A stretch of DNA of 64,000 bases from Calliopsis andreniformis (lineage: Eukaryota; Arthropoda; Insecta; Hymenoptera; Andrenidae): assembly GCF_051401765.1 (NCBI RefSeq), contig NW_027480594.1, forward strand, positions 496,001 to 560,000, in the 5' to 3' direction. Position 1 is the stretch's first letter; each line of letters opens with the position of its first letter. Of the stretch, positions 38,638 through 51,604 are shown piece by piece. The translations under genes were made by a program, and so were the position numbers. The notes under the pieces were generated by a model. It was not told the origin of the DNA and did not search any database. It saw nothing but the letters and a program-made list of their open reading frames with translations.

Positions 38638-41600
38638 GTCCTCAATCCTCAGTCCTCAGTCCTCAAACCTCAATCCTCAACCCTCAGCCCTCATCCTCAA
38701 TACTGAATCCTCAATTCTCAATCCTCAATCTTCAATCCTCAATACTCAATCTTCAATCCTCAATCCTCAGTCCTCAAACCTCAATTCTGAATCCTCAAGC
38801 CTGAATCCTCATTCTTCAATCCTCAGTACCCAAACCTGAATCTTCAATCCTCAATCCTCAATCCTCAATCCTCAATCCCCATTCTTGAGTCCCCGATACT
38901 CAATTTTCAATCCTCTATCCTCAATCCTCAATCCTCAATCCTCAATACTCAGTCATCAATACTCAATCTTCAATACTCAATCCTCAATCCTCAATCCTCA
39001 ATCCTCAACACTCAATCCTCAATCCTCAATTCTCATTTCTCAAATCTCAATCCACAACCCTCAGTCCTCATCCTCAATTCTCAATTCTCAATCCTCAATC
39101 CTCAATCCTCAATCTTCAATCCTTAATAATCAATTTTCAATCCTCAATCCGCAATACTCAGTCATCAATCCTCAATCTTCAATACTCAATCCTCAATCCT
39201 CAATCCTCTATCTTCAATCCTCAACCCTCAGTCCTCATTATCAGTTCTCAATTCTCAATCCTCAATCCTCAGTCCTCAATCCTCAGTCCTCAATGATCAA
39301 TCCTCAATCCTCAATCTTCAATCCTCAATACTCAATCCTCAATCCTCAATCCTCAATTCTCATTCCTCAAACCTCAATCCACAACCCTCAGTCCTCATCC
39401 TCAATTCTCAATTCTCAATCCTCAATCCTCAATCCTCAATCTTCAATCCTTAATAATCAATTTTCAATCCTCAATCCTCAATACTCAGTCATCAATCCTC
39501 AATCTTCAATACTCAATCCTCAATCCTCAATCCTCTATCCTCAATCCTCAACCCTCAGTTCTCATTATCAGTTCTCAATTCTCAATCCTCAATCCTCAGT
39601 CCTCAGTCCTCAGTCCTCAATGATCAATCCTCAATCCTCAATCTTCAATCCTCAATACTCAATCTTCAATCCTCAATCCTCAATCCTCAATCGTCAATCT
39701 TCAGTCCTCAATACTCAATCCTCAATCCTCAATCTTCAATCGTCAATACTCATTCTTCAATCCTCAATCCTCAACCCTCAACCCTCAATTTTCATTCCTC
39801 AATCCTCAATCCTCAATCCTCAATCCTCATTCTTCAATCCTCAATACCCAATCCTCAATCTTCAATCCTCATTCCTCAATCCTCAATTCTCAATCCTCAA
39901 TCCTCAATCCTCAATCCTCAATCCTCAATCCTCAATCCTCAATCCTCAATCTTCAATCCTCAATACACAATCTTCAATCCTCAATCCTCAATCCTCAATC
40001 CTCAATCCTCATTCTTCAATCCTCAACACCCAAACCTCAATCTCCAATCCTCAATCCTCAACCCTCAATTCTCAATCCTCATTCCTCAATCCTCAGACCT
40101 CAAACATCAATACTCAACCCTCAGTCCTCGTCCTCAATCCACAACGCTCAATCCTCGATCCTCAATCTTCAATCATCAATATTCAATCTTCAATCCTCAA
40201 CCCTCAATCCTCAATACTCAATCCTCAATCCTCAATGTTCTATCCTCAATACGCTATCCTCAATCTTCAATCCTCAACACTCAGTCCTCAATGTTCAATC
40301 CTCAATCCTCAATTCTCAATCTTCAATCCTCAATACTGAACCTTCAATCCTCAATCCTCAATCCTCAGTCCTCAATCCTCAGTCCTCAATCCTCAATCCT
40401 CAATCTTAATCTTCAATCCTCAGTACTCAATCTTCAATCCTCAATCCTCAATCCTCAATCCTCAATCCTCTATCCTCAATCTTCAATCCTCAATACTCAA
40501 TCTTCAATCCTCAATCCTCAATCCTCAATCCTCAATCCTCAACCCTCAATCTTAACCTTCAATCCTCAGTACTCAATCTTCAATCCTCAATCCTCAATAC
40601 TCAATCCTCAATCCTCAATCTTCAATGCTCAATACTCAATCATCAGTCCTCAATCCTCAATCCTCAATCCTCAATCCTCAATCCTCAAACCTCAATCGTC
40701 AATCTTCAATCCTCAATACTCAATCTTCAATCCTCAATCCTCAATACTCAGTACTCAATCCTCATTCTTCAATCCTCAATACCCAATCCTCAATCTTCAA
40801 TCCTCAATCCTCAATTCTCAATCCTCAATCCTCAATCCTCAGACCTCAAACATCATTACTCAACCGTCAGTCCTCGTCCTCAATCCACAACCCCCAATAC
40901 TCAATCCTCAAGCTTCAATTCTCAATCCTCAATCCTCAATCCTCAATCCTCGGTCCTCAAACCACAATCCTGAATCCTCAATCCTGAATCCTCAACCTTC
41001 AGCCCTCAGTCCTCAACAGTCAGTTGTCAATCCTCAATCCTCAAGAGAATATCATCAATTCACAGTTTTCAATACTCAATACTCAATCTGCAATCTTCAA
41101 ATCTCTATCCACAAACATCAATTCTCATCACTCAACCTTCAACACTCAGTCTTCAATCCTCAATCCTCAGTCCTCAATCCTCAATCCTCATTCTTCAATC
41201 CTCAATACCGAATCCTCAATCTTCAATCCTCAATCCTCAATCCCCAATTCTCAATCCTCAATCCTCAATCCTCAGACCTCAAACAGCAATAGTCAACCCT
41301 CAGTCCTCGTCCTCAATCCACAACCATCAATCCTCAATCCTCAATCTTCAATCATCAATATTCAATCTTCAGTCCTCAATCCTCAATCCTCAACCCTCAA
41401 TCCTCAATCCTCAATGTTCAAACCGCAATACCCAATCCTCAATCTTCTATCCGCAATCCTCAATCCTCAATCCTCAATCCTCAATCCTCAATCCTCAATC
41501 TTCGATCCTCAATACTCAATCTTCAATCCTCAATCCTCAGTCCTCAATCCTCAATCCTCATTCTTCAATCCTCAATACCCAATCCTCAATCTTCAATCCT

Positions 41601-42285
41601 CAATCCTCAATCCCCAATTCTCAATCCTCAATCCTCAATCCTCAGACCTCAAACATCAATACCCAACCCTCAGTCCTCGTCCTCAATCCACAACGCTCAA
41701 TCCTCGATTCTCAATCTTCAATCATCAATATTCAATCTTCAATCCTCAATCCTCAATCCTCAATCCTCAATCCTCATTCTTCAATCCTCAACACCCAATC
41801 CTCAGTCTTCAATCCTCAATCCTCAATCCTCAATTCTCAATCCTCAATCCTCAATCCTCAGACCTCAAACATCAATGCTCTACCCTCAGTCCTCGTCCTC
41901 AATCCACAACACTCAATCCTCGATCCTCAATCTTCAATCATCAATATTCAATCTTCAATCCTCAATCCACACTCCTCAATACTCAATCCTCAATCCTCAA
42001 TGTTCTATCCTCAATACGCAATCCTCAATCTTCAATCCTCAATCCTCAATCCTCAATCCTCAATCCTCAATCCTCAATCTTAATCTTCAATCCTCAGTAC
42101 GCAATCTTCAATCCTCAATCCTCAATCTTCAATCCTCAATCCTCAATACTCAATCGTCAATCTTCAATCCTCAATACTCAATCGTCAACACTCAATCCTC
42201 AATACTCAATACTCAATCCTCATTCTTCAATCCTCAACACCCAATCCTCAATCTTCAATCCTCAATCCTCAACCCTCAATTCTCA
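38638..42285. repeat. 3.67-kb tandem duplication, copy 2
   Basis: The copy starts within TCAATTCTCA at 38,628-38,637. Left of this motif the sequence matches 42.2-42.28 kb; right of it, it matches 34.97 kb onward. The motif is therefore the crossover site of an unequal exchange. The copy contains L3 (38,884), L4 near 39,121 and 39,447, and L1d (41,103). It lacks three heptamers near 39,350 relative to copy 1. Beyond 42,285 domain II continues with sequence not present after copy 1. Confidence 0.92.
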
Positions 42286-44336
42286 ATCCTCATTCCTCAC
42301 TCCTCAGACCTCAAACATCAATACTCAACCCTCAGTCCTCGTCCTCAATCCACAACGCTCAAGCCTCCATCCTCAATCTTCAATCATCAATATTCAATCT
42401 TCAACCCTCAATCCTCAATCCTCAATACTCAATCCTCAATCCTCAATGTTCTATCCTCAATACGGAATCCTCAACCTTCAATCCTCAATTCTCAATCCTC
42501 AATCCTCAATCCTCAATCGTCAATCCTCAATCCTCAATCCTCAGTCCTCAATCTTCAATCCTCAATACTCTATCTGCAATCCTCAATCCTCAGTCCTCAC
42601 TCCTCAATCCTCATTCTTCAATCCTCAATACCGAATCCTCAATCTTCAATCCTCTATCCTCAATCGTCAACCTTCAATCCTGAATACTCAATCTTCAATA
42701 CTCAATCCTCAATCCTCAATCCTCAATCCTCATTCTTCAATCCTCAATACCCAATCCTCAATCTTCAATCTTCAATCCTCAATCCTCAATCCTCAATCCT
42801 CAATCCTCAATCCTCAATCTTCAATCGTCAGTCCCAAATCCTTAATCCTCAATACTCACTCCTCAATCCTCAATATTCAATCCTCAATACTCAGTCTTCA
42901 ATCCTCAATCCTCAATCCTCAATCCTCAATCCTCAATCCCCATTCTTCAATCCTCAATACCCAATCCTCAATCTTCAATCCTCAATCCTCAATCCTCAAT
43001 TCTCAATCCTCAATCCTCAATCCTCAATACTCAATCCTCAATCCTCAATGTTCAATCCGCAATACCCAATCCTCAATCTTCTATCCGCAATCCTCAATCC
43101 TCAATCCTCAATCCTCAATCCTCAAACCTCAATCCTCAATCTTCAATCCTCAATACTCAATCTCCAATCATCAATCCTCAATCCTCAATCCTCAATCCTC
43201 ATTCTTCAATCCTCAACAACCAATCCTCAATCTTCAATCCTCAATCCTCAACCCTCAATTCTCAATCCTCATTCCTCAATACTCAGACCTCAAACATCAA
43301 TACTCAACCCTCAGTCCTCGTCCTCATTCCACAACGCTCAATCCTCGATCCTCAATCTTCAATCATCAATATTCAATCTTCAATCCTCAATCCTCAATCC
43401 TCAATACTCAATCCTCAATCGTCAATGTTCTATCCTCAATACGCAATCCTCAGCCTTCAATCCTCAATCCTCAATCCTCAATCCTCAATCCTCAATCGTC
43501 AAGCGTCAATCCTCAATCCTCAGTCCTCAACCTTAAATCCTCAATACTCAATCTGCAATCCTCAATCCTCAGTCCTCACTCCTCAATCCTCATTCTTCAA
43601 TCCTCAATACCGAATCCTCAATCTTCAATCCTCAACCTTCAATCCTCAATCATCAATCCTCAATCCTCAATCCTCAATCCTCAATCCTCAATCCTCAATC
43701 CTCAATCGTCAATCTTCAATCCTGAATACTCAATCTTCAATACTCAATCCTCAATCCTCAGTCCTCAACCTTAAATCCTCAATACTCAATCTGCAATCCT
43801 CAATCCTCAATTCTCAATCCTCAATCCTCAGTCCCCAGTCCTCAAACCTCAATCCTCAACCCTCAGCCCTCATCCTCAATCCTCAATCCTCAATCCTCAA
43901 TCCTCAATCCCCAATCATCAATCTTCAATCCTCAATACTCAACCTTCAATCCTCAATCCTCAATCCTCAATCCTCAATCCTCAATCCTCAATCCTCAATC
44001 CTCAATCCTCAATCCTCAATTTTCAATCCTCAATCTTCATTCCACAATACTCAATATTCAATCCTCAATCCACAATCCTCAGTAATCAATCCTCAATCCT
44101 CAATACTCAATCGTCAGTCCTCAGTCCTCAATCCTCAACCCTCAACACTCGTTCCTCAAACCTCAATCCTCAACCCTCAGCCCTCATCCTCAATTCTCAA
44201 TTCTCAATACTCAAGCCTCAATCCTCAATCTTCAATCCTCAATAATCAATCTCCAATCCTAGATCCGCAATCCCCAATCCTCAATCCTTAATCCTCAATC
44301 TTCAATCCTCAATCCCCAGTTCTCAATCTCCAATCC

Positions 44337-45215
44337 TCAATGCTCAATCCTCAATCTTCAATCCTCAGTCCTCAATCCTCAATCCTCAATCCTCAAACCT
44401 CAATCCTCAACCGTCAGTCCTCGTCCTCAATCGTCAACGCTCAATCCTCAATCCTCAATCTTCAATCCTCAATACTCAATATTCAATACTCAATCCTCAA
44501 TCTTCAGTCCTTAGTCTTCAATCCTCAATCGTCAATCCTCAATCCTCAATCCTCAATCCTCAAACATCAATCCTCAATCCTCATTCCTCAATCCTCACTA
44601 CCCAATCCTCAATCTTCAATCCTCAATACTCAATCCTCAATCCTCAATCCTCAATCCTCAATCCTCAATCCTCAATATTCAATCCTCAGTCCCACATCCT
44701 CAATCTTCAATACTCACTCCTCAAGCCTGAATCTTCAATCCTCAATACTCGGTCTTCAATCCTCAGTCCTCAATCCTCAATCCTCAATCCTCAATCCTCA
44801 TTCTCTAATCCTCAATACCCAATCCTCAATCTTCAATTCTCAATCCTCAATCCTCAATCCTCAATCGTCAATCTTCAATACTCAATCCTCAATCCTCAAT
44901 TCTCAACCCTCAATCCTCAGTCCCCAGTCCTCAAACCTCAATCCTCAACCCTCAGCCCTCATCCTCAATCCTCAATCCTCAATCCTCAATCGTCAGTCCT
45001 CAGTCCTCAATCCTCAACCCTCAACCCTCGTTCCTCAAACCTCAATCCTCAACCCTCAGCCCTCATCCTCAATTCTCAATTCTCAATACTCAAGCCTCAA
45101 TCCTCAATCTTCAATCCTCAATAATCAATCTCCAATCCTAGATCCTCAATCCCCAATCCTCAATCCTTAATCCTCAATCTTAAATCCTAAATCCCCAGTC
45201 CTCAATTTCCAATCC
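44337..45215. repeat. 879-bp tandem duplication, copy 1
   Basis: CTCAATGCTCAATCC at 44,337 recurs at 45,216. CTCAATATTCAATCC followed by CAGTCCCACATCC recurs at 44,671 and 45,550, also 879 bp apart. Copy 1 includes rare CTAATCC and ACTACCC variants. It ends with CAATAATCAATCTCC and CCTAGATCC, a small island also seen near 44,255 just upstream. Confidence 0.85.
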
Positions 45216-45737
45216 TCAATGCTCAATCCTCAATCTTCAATCCTCAGTCCTCAATCCTCAATCCTCAATCCTCAAACCTCAATCCTCAACCGTCAGTCCT
45301 CGTCCTCAATCGTCAACGCTCAATCCTCAATCCTCAATCTTCAATCCTCAACACTCAATATTCAATACTCAATCCTCAATCTTCAATCCTTAATCTTCAA
45401 TCCTCAATCCTCAATCCTCAATCCTCAATCCTCAATCCTCAATCCTCAAACCTCAATCCTCAATCCTCATTCTTCAATCCTCAATACCCAATCCTCAACC
45501 TTCAATCCTGAATACTCAATCCTCAATCCTCAATCCTCAATCCTCAATCCTCAATATTCAATCCTCAGTCCCACATCCTCAATCTTCAATACTCGCTCCT
45601 CAAGCCTGAATCTTCAATCCTCAATACTCGGTCTTCAATCCTCAATCCTAAATCCTCAATCCTCAATCCTCAATCCTCATTCTCCAATCCTCAATACCCA
45701 ATCCTCAATCTTCAATTCTCAATCCTCAATCCTCAAT
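45216..45737. repeat. 879-bp tandem duplication, partial copy 2
   Basis: The match to copy 1 holds from 45,216 to about 45,737 and then gives way to AATTCTAAATCC, absent from copy 1. The corresponding region near 61.3-62.1 kb has only one such block, combining the left part of copy 1 with the right part of copy 2. Confidence 0.8.
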
Positions 45738-46539
45738 TCTAAATCCTCAATCCTCAATCCTCAATCCTCAATCCTCAATCCTCAATCCTCAACCTTAATC
45801 TTCAATCCTCAGTACTCAATCTTCAATCCTCAATCCTCAATCCTCAATACTCAATCCTCAATCCTCAATCTTCAATCCTCAATACTCAATCTTCAATCCT
45901 CAATCCTCAATCCTCAATCCTCAATCCTCAATCCTCAATCCTCAATCCTCATTCTTCAATCCTCAATCCTCATTCTCCAATCCTCAATGCCCAATCCTCA
46001 ATCGTCAATCCTCAATCCTCAATCCTCAATCCTCAATCCTCAATCCTCAATCCTCAATCGTCAATCTTCAATACTCAATCCCCAATCCTCAATCCTCAAT
46101 CCTCGATCCTCATTCCTCAGTCCTCAACCCTCAATCCTCAACCCTCAAACCTCAATCCTCAACCGTCAGTCCTCGTCCTCAATCGTCAACACTCAATCCT
46201 CAATCCTCAATCTTCAATCCTGAATACTCAATATTCAATACTCAATCCTCAATCCTCAATCCTCATTCTTCAATCCTCAATCCTCATTCTCCAATCCTCA
46301 ATGCCCAATCCTCAATCGTCAATCCTCAATCCTCAATCCTCAATCCTCAATCCTCAATCCTCAATCCTCAATCCTCAATCCTCATTTTTCAATCCTCAAT
46401 ACCCAATCCTCAATCTTCATTCCTCAATCCGCAATCATCAATTCTCAATCCTCAATCCTCAATCTTCAATCCTCAATGCTCAATCCTCAATCCTCAATCC
46501 TCAGTCCTCAATCCTCAATCCTCAACCCTCAAACCTCAA

Positions 46540-46585
46540 CCCTCAAACGTCAGTACAAGTCCTCACGCGTCAACACTCAATCCTC
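46540..46585. repeat. Most divergent heptamer run, with ACGCGT
   Basis: AACGTCAGTACAAGTCC followed by TCACGCGTCAACAC is the least satellite-like short stretch of domain II. It still divides into 7-mers (AGTACAA, GTCCTCA, CGCGTCA, ACACTCA). It contains two adjacent CpGs and an ACGCGT site, otherwise not noticed in the window. The only other copy is at about 63,660-63,690, displaced 17,113 bp. Confidence 0.75.
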
Positions 46586-47139
46586 AATCCTCAATCTTCT
46601 ATCCTCAATCCTCAATCCTCAATCCTCAATCCTCAATCCTCAATCGTCAATCTTCAATACTCAATCCCCAATCCTCAATCCTCAATCCTCAATCCTCAAT
46701 CCTCAGTAATCAATCCTCAATCCTCAATACTCAATCGTCAGTCCTCAGTCCTCAATCCTCAACCCTCAATCCTCGTCCCTCAAACCTCAATCCTCAACCC
46801 TCAGCCCTCATCCTCAATTCTCAATTCTCAATACTCAATCCTCAATCCTCAATCCTCAATCCTCAATCCTCAATCGTCAAGCCTCAATCCTCAATCCTCA
46901 GTCCTCAACATTAAATCCTCAATACTAAATCTGCAATCCTCAATCCTCAATACTCAATACTCAATCCTCATTCTTCAATCCTCAAGACCCAATCCTCAAT
47001 CTTCAATCCTCAATCCTCAACTCTCGATCCTCAATCCTCAATCCTCAGACCTCAAACATCAGTACTCAACCGTCAGTCCTCGTCCTCAATCCACAACCCC
47101 CAATACTCAATCCTCAATCTTCAATTCTCAATCCTCAAT

Positions 47140-48262
47140 CCTCAATCCTCAATCCTCGGTCCTCAAACCACAATCCTGAATCCTCAATCCTGAATCCTCA
47201 ACCTTCAGCCCTCAGTCCTCAAAAATCAGTTGTCACTCCTCAATCCTCAAGAGAATATCGTCAATTCACAGTTTTCAATACTCAATACTCAATCTGCAAT
47301 CTTCAAATCTCTATCCACAAACATCAATTCTCATCACTCAACCCTCAACACTCAGTCTTCAATCCTCAATCCTCAGTCCTCCATCCTCAATCCTCATTCT
47401 TCAATCCTCAATACCCAATCCTCAATCTTCAATCCTCAATCCTCAATCCCCAATTCTCAATCCTCAATCCTCAATCCTCAGACCTCAAACAGCAATAGTC
47501 AACCCTCAGTCCTCGTCCTCAATCCACAACCATCAATCCTCAATCCTCAATCTTCAATCATCAATATTCAATCTTCAGTCCTCAATCCTCAATCCTCAAC
47601 CCTCAATCCTCAATCGTCAATGTTCAAACCGCAATACCCAATCCTCAATCTTCTATCCGCAATCCTCAATCCTCAATCCTCAATCCTCAATCCTCAATCC
47701 TCAATCCTCAATCTTCGATCCTCAATACTCAATCTTCAATCCTCAATCCTCAGACCTCAAACATCAATACTCAACCCTCAGTCCTCGTCCTCAATCCACA
47801 ACGCTCAATCCTCGATCCTCAATCTTCAATCATCAATATTCAATCTTCAATCCTCAATCCTCAATCCTCAATCCTCAATCCTCATTCTTCAATCCTCAAC
47901 ACCCAATCCTCAGTCTTCAATCCTCAATCCTCAATCCTCAATTCTCAATCCTCAATCCTCAATCCTCAGACCTCAAACATCAATGCTCTACCCTCAGTCC
48001 TCGTCCACAATCCACAACACTCAATCCTCGATCCTCAATCTTCAATCATCAATGTTCAATCTTCAATCCTCAATCCACACTCCTCAATACTCAATCCTCA
48101 ATCCTCAATGTTCAATCCTCAATCCTCAATCCTCAATCCTCAATCCTCAATCCTCAATCTTAATCTTCAATCCTCGGTACGCAATCTTCAATCCTCAATC
48201 CTCAATCCTCAATCCTCAATCCTCAATCCTCAATCGTCAATCTTCAATCCTCAATACTCAAT
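47140..48262. repeat. 1,123-bp tandem duplication, copy 1
   Basis: The unit starts near CTCGGTCCTCAAACCAC at about 47,155 and includes L1d (core 47,309) and L5 variants near 47,475, 47,755 and 47,966. Its signature GTCCACAATCCACAACAC lies near 48,003. All recur 1,123 bp downstream. The private TCAAAAATCAGTTGTCAC upstream of L1d occurs only in these two copies. Confidence 0.88.
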
Positions 48263-49385
48263 CCTCAATCCTCAATCCTCGGTCCTCAAACCACAATCCT
48301 GAATCCTCAATCCTGAATCCTCAACCTTCAGCCCTCAGTCCTCAAAAATCAGTTGTCACTCCTCAATCCTCAAGAGAATATCATCAATTCACAGTTTTCA
48401 ATACTCAATACTCAATCTGCAATCTTCAAATCTCTATCCACAAACATCAATTCTCATCACTCAACCCTCAACACTCAGTCTTCAATCCTCAATCCTCAGT
48501 CCTCAATCCTCAATCCTCATTCTTCAATCCTCAATACCCAATCCTCAATCTTCAATCCTCAATCCCCAATTCTCAATCCTCAATCCTCAATCCTCAGACC
48601 TCAAACAGCAATAGTCAACCCTCAGTCCTCGTCCTCAATCCACAACCATCAATCCTCAATCCTCAATCTTCAATCATCAATATTCAATCTTCAGTCCTCA
48701 ATCCTCAATCCTCAACCCTCAATCCTCAATCGTCAATGTTCAAACCGCAATACCCAATCCTCAATCTTCTATCCGCAATCCTCAATCCTCAATCCTCAAT
48801 CCTCAATCCTCAATCCTCAATCCTCAATCCTCAATCTTCGATCCTCAATACTCAATCTTCAATCCTCAATCCTCAGACCTCAAACATCAATACTCAACCC
48901 TCAGTCCTCGTCCTCAATCCACAACTCTCAATCCTCGATCCTCAATCTTCAATCATCAATATTCAATCTTCAATCCTCAATCCTCAATCCTCAATCCTCA
49001 ATCCTCATTCTTCAATCCTCAACACCCAATCCTCAGTCTTCAATCCTCAATCCTCAATCCTCAATTCTCAATCCTCAATCCTCAATCCTCAGACCTCAAA
49101 CATCAATGCTCTACCCTCAGTCCTCGTCCACAATCCACAACACTCAATCCTCGATCCTCAATCTTCAATCATCAATGTTCAATCTTCAATCCTCAATCCA
49201 CACTCCTCAATACTCAATCCTCAATCCTCAATGTTCAATCCTCAATCCTCAATCCTCAATCCTCAATCCTCAATCCTCAATCTTAATCTTCAATCCTCGG
49301 TACGCAATCTTCAATCCTCAATCCTCAATCCTCTATCCTCAATCCTCAATCCTCAATCGTCAATCTTCAATCCTCAATACTCAAT
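48263..49385. repeat. 1,123-bp tandem duplication, copy 2
   Basis: L1d core 48,432. Relative to copy 1 it lacks one heptamer near 48,555 (before CCCCAATTCTC) and has one more near 48,825. The total length is therefore unchanged although two slippage events occurred. The right end gives way to CAATCGTCAACACTC, as at 42.18 kb, near 49,385. Confidence 0.88.
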
Positions 49386-51604
49386 CGTCAACACTCAATC
49401 CTCAATACTCAATACTCAATCCTCATTCTTCAATCCTCAATGCCCAATCCTCAATCTTCAATCCTGCATCCTCAATCCTCAGTTCGCAATCCACAATCCT
49501 CAATCCTCAGATCTCAGGCATCAATACTCAACCCTCAGTCCTCGTCCTCAACCTACAACCCTCAATCCTCAATCCTCAATCTTCATTCATCAATATTCAA
49601 CCTTCAATCCTCAATCCTCATTCCTCAATCCTCAATCCTCAATCCTCAATGTTCAGTCCTCAACTCCCAATCCTCAACCCTCTCTCTTCAATCATCAATA
49701 ATCAACCTTCAATCCTCAATCCTCAATCTTCAATCCTCAATCCTCAATTCTCACTCCTCAATCTTCAATCCTCAATCCTCAATTCTCACCCCTCAATACT
49801 CAATCCTCAATCGTCAATCATCAATCCCCAAACCCCAATCTTCAAACCTCAATCCTCAATCCTCAATCCTCAATCCTCAATCTTCAATCCTCAATACTCA
49901 ATCTTCAATCCTCAATCCTCAATCCTCATTCTTCAATCCTCAACACCCAATCCTCAATCTTCAATCCTCAATCCTCAACACTCAATTCTCAATCCTCATT
50001 CCTCAATCCTCTGACCACAAACATCAATACTCAACCCTCAGTCCTCGTCCTCAATCCACAACGCTCAATCCTCGATCCTCAATCTTCAAACATCAATATT
50101 CAATCTTCATTCCTCAATCCTCAATCCTCAATACTCAATCCTCAATCCTCAATGTTCTATCCTCAATACGCAATCCTCAACCTTCAATCCTAGATCCTCA
50201 ATCCTCAATCCTCAATCCTCATTCATCAATCCTCAACACCCAATCCTCAATCTTCAATCCTCAATCCTCAATCCTCAATTCTCAATCCTCAATCCTCAGA
50301 CCTCAAACATCAATACTCTACCCTCAGTCCTCGTCCTCAATCCACAACACTCAATCCTCGACCCATAATATTCAATCATCAATATTCACTCTTCAATACT
50401 CAATCCTCAATCCTCAATACTCAATCCTCAATCCTCAATGGTCTATCCTCAATTCGCAATCCTCAGTCCTCAATCCTCAATCCTCAATCCTCAATCCTGA
50501 ATCCTCAATCGTCAACCTTCAATCCTCAATCCTCAATCCTCAATCCTCATTCCTCAGTCATCAATCCTTAATCTTCAATACTCAATCCTCAATCCTCAAT
50601 CGTCAGTCTTCTATCCTCAATACTCAATCTTCAATCCTCAACACTCCAATCCTCAATCCTCAATCCTCAATCCTCATTCTTCAATCCTCAATACCCAATC
50701 CTCAATCATCAATCTTCAATCCTCAATCCTCAGTCCTCAATCCTCTATCCTCAATCGTCAGTCTTCAATCCTCAATACTCAATCTTCAATCCTCAATCCT
50801 CAAACCTCAATCCTCAATCCTCGTTCTTCAATCCTCAATACCCAATACTCAATCTTCAATCATCAATCCTCAATCCTCATTTCTCAATGCTCTATCCTCA
50901 GTCCTCAGTCCTCAAACATCAATCCTCAACCGTCAGCCCCCATCCTCAATCCTCAATCCTCAATCTTCAATCCTCAATCCTCAATCCTCAATACTCAATC
51001 TTCAATCCTCAATCCTTAGTCCTCAAACCTCAATTCTGAATACTCAATCCTGAATCCTCAATCTTCAGACCTCAGTCCTCAACAATCTGTTGTCAATCCT
51101 CAATCCTCAATAGAATATCATCAATTCAAGGTTTTCAATAGTCAATACTCAATCTGCAATCTTCAAACCTCTATCCACAAACATCAATTCTCATCACTCA
51201 ACACTCAATCCTCAGTCCTCAATCATCAATCCTCAATCTTCAATACTCAATCCTCAATCCTCAACCCTCAATCCTCATTCCTCAATCATCAATCCTCAAT
51301 CTTCAACACTCAATCCTCAATCCTCAATCGTCAGCCTTCTATCCTCAATACTCAATCTTCAATACTCAACACTCAATCCTCTATCCTCAATCCTCAATCC
51401 TCATTCTTCAATCCTCAATACCCAATCCTCAATCTTCAATCCTCAATCCTCAATTCTCAGTCCTCAATCCTCAATCCTCAATCGTCAGTCTTCAATCCTC
51501 AATACTCAATCTTAAATCCTCAATCCTCAAACCTCAATCCTCAATCCTCATTCTTCGATCCTCAATACCCAATACTCAATCTTCAATCCTCAATACTCAA
51601 TCCT

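Larger units (their letters stand above)
36241..50530. repeat. Higher-order repeat domain II (with a domain I return at 38.6-39.9 kb)
   Basis: Domain II is marked by a dense L5 variant: CAGACCTCAAACATCAATAC followed by CTCGTCCTCAATCCAC and AACGCTC. It occurs near 36,447, 37,997, 38,213, 41,645, 41,861, 42,305, 43,287, 47,755, 47,966, 48,885, 49,090, 50,015 and 50,295. L1 appears only as subtype d, with CTTCAAATCTCTATCC and CAAGAGAATATC, at cores 37,455, 41,103, 47,309 and 48,432. L2 is absent. TTAATCTTCAATCC islands are frequent. A domain I segment is embedded at 38,638 to about 39,890 by the 3.67-kb duplication. No gene is seen. Confidence 0.85.

Noticed and set aside
41024..43774. 916-codon open frame (twin at 57,961-60,711) as a repeat-protein gene
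   Set aside because: All three + frames are open because the heptamer holds no + stop and 7 is coprime to 3. Overlapping frames are open at the same place, starts are chance ATG from ATCCTCA variants, and end points vary with copy. No promoter, splice context or non-repeat domain is seen.
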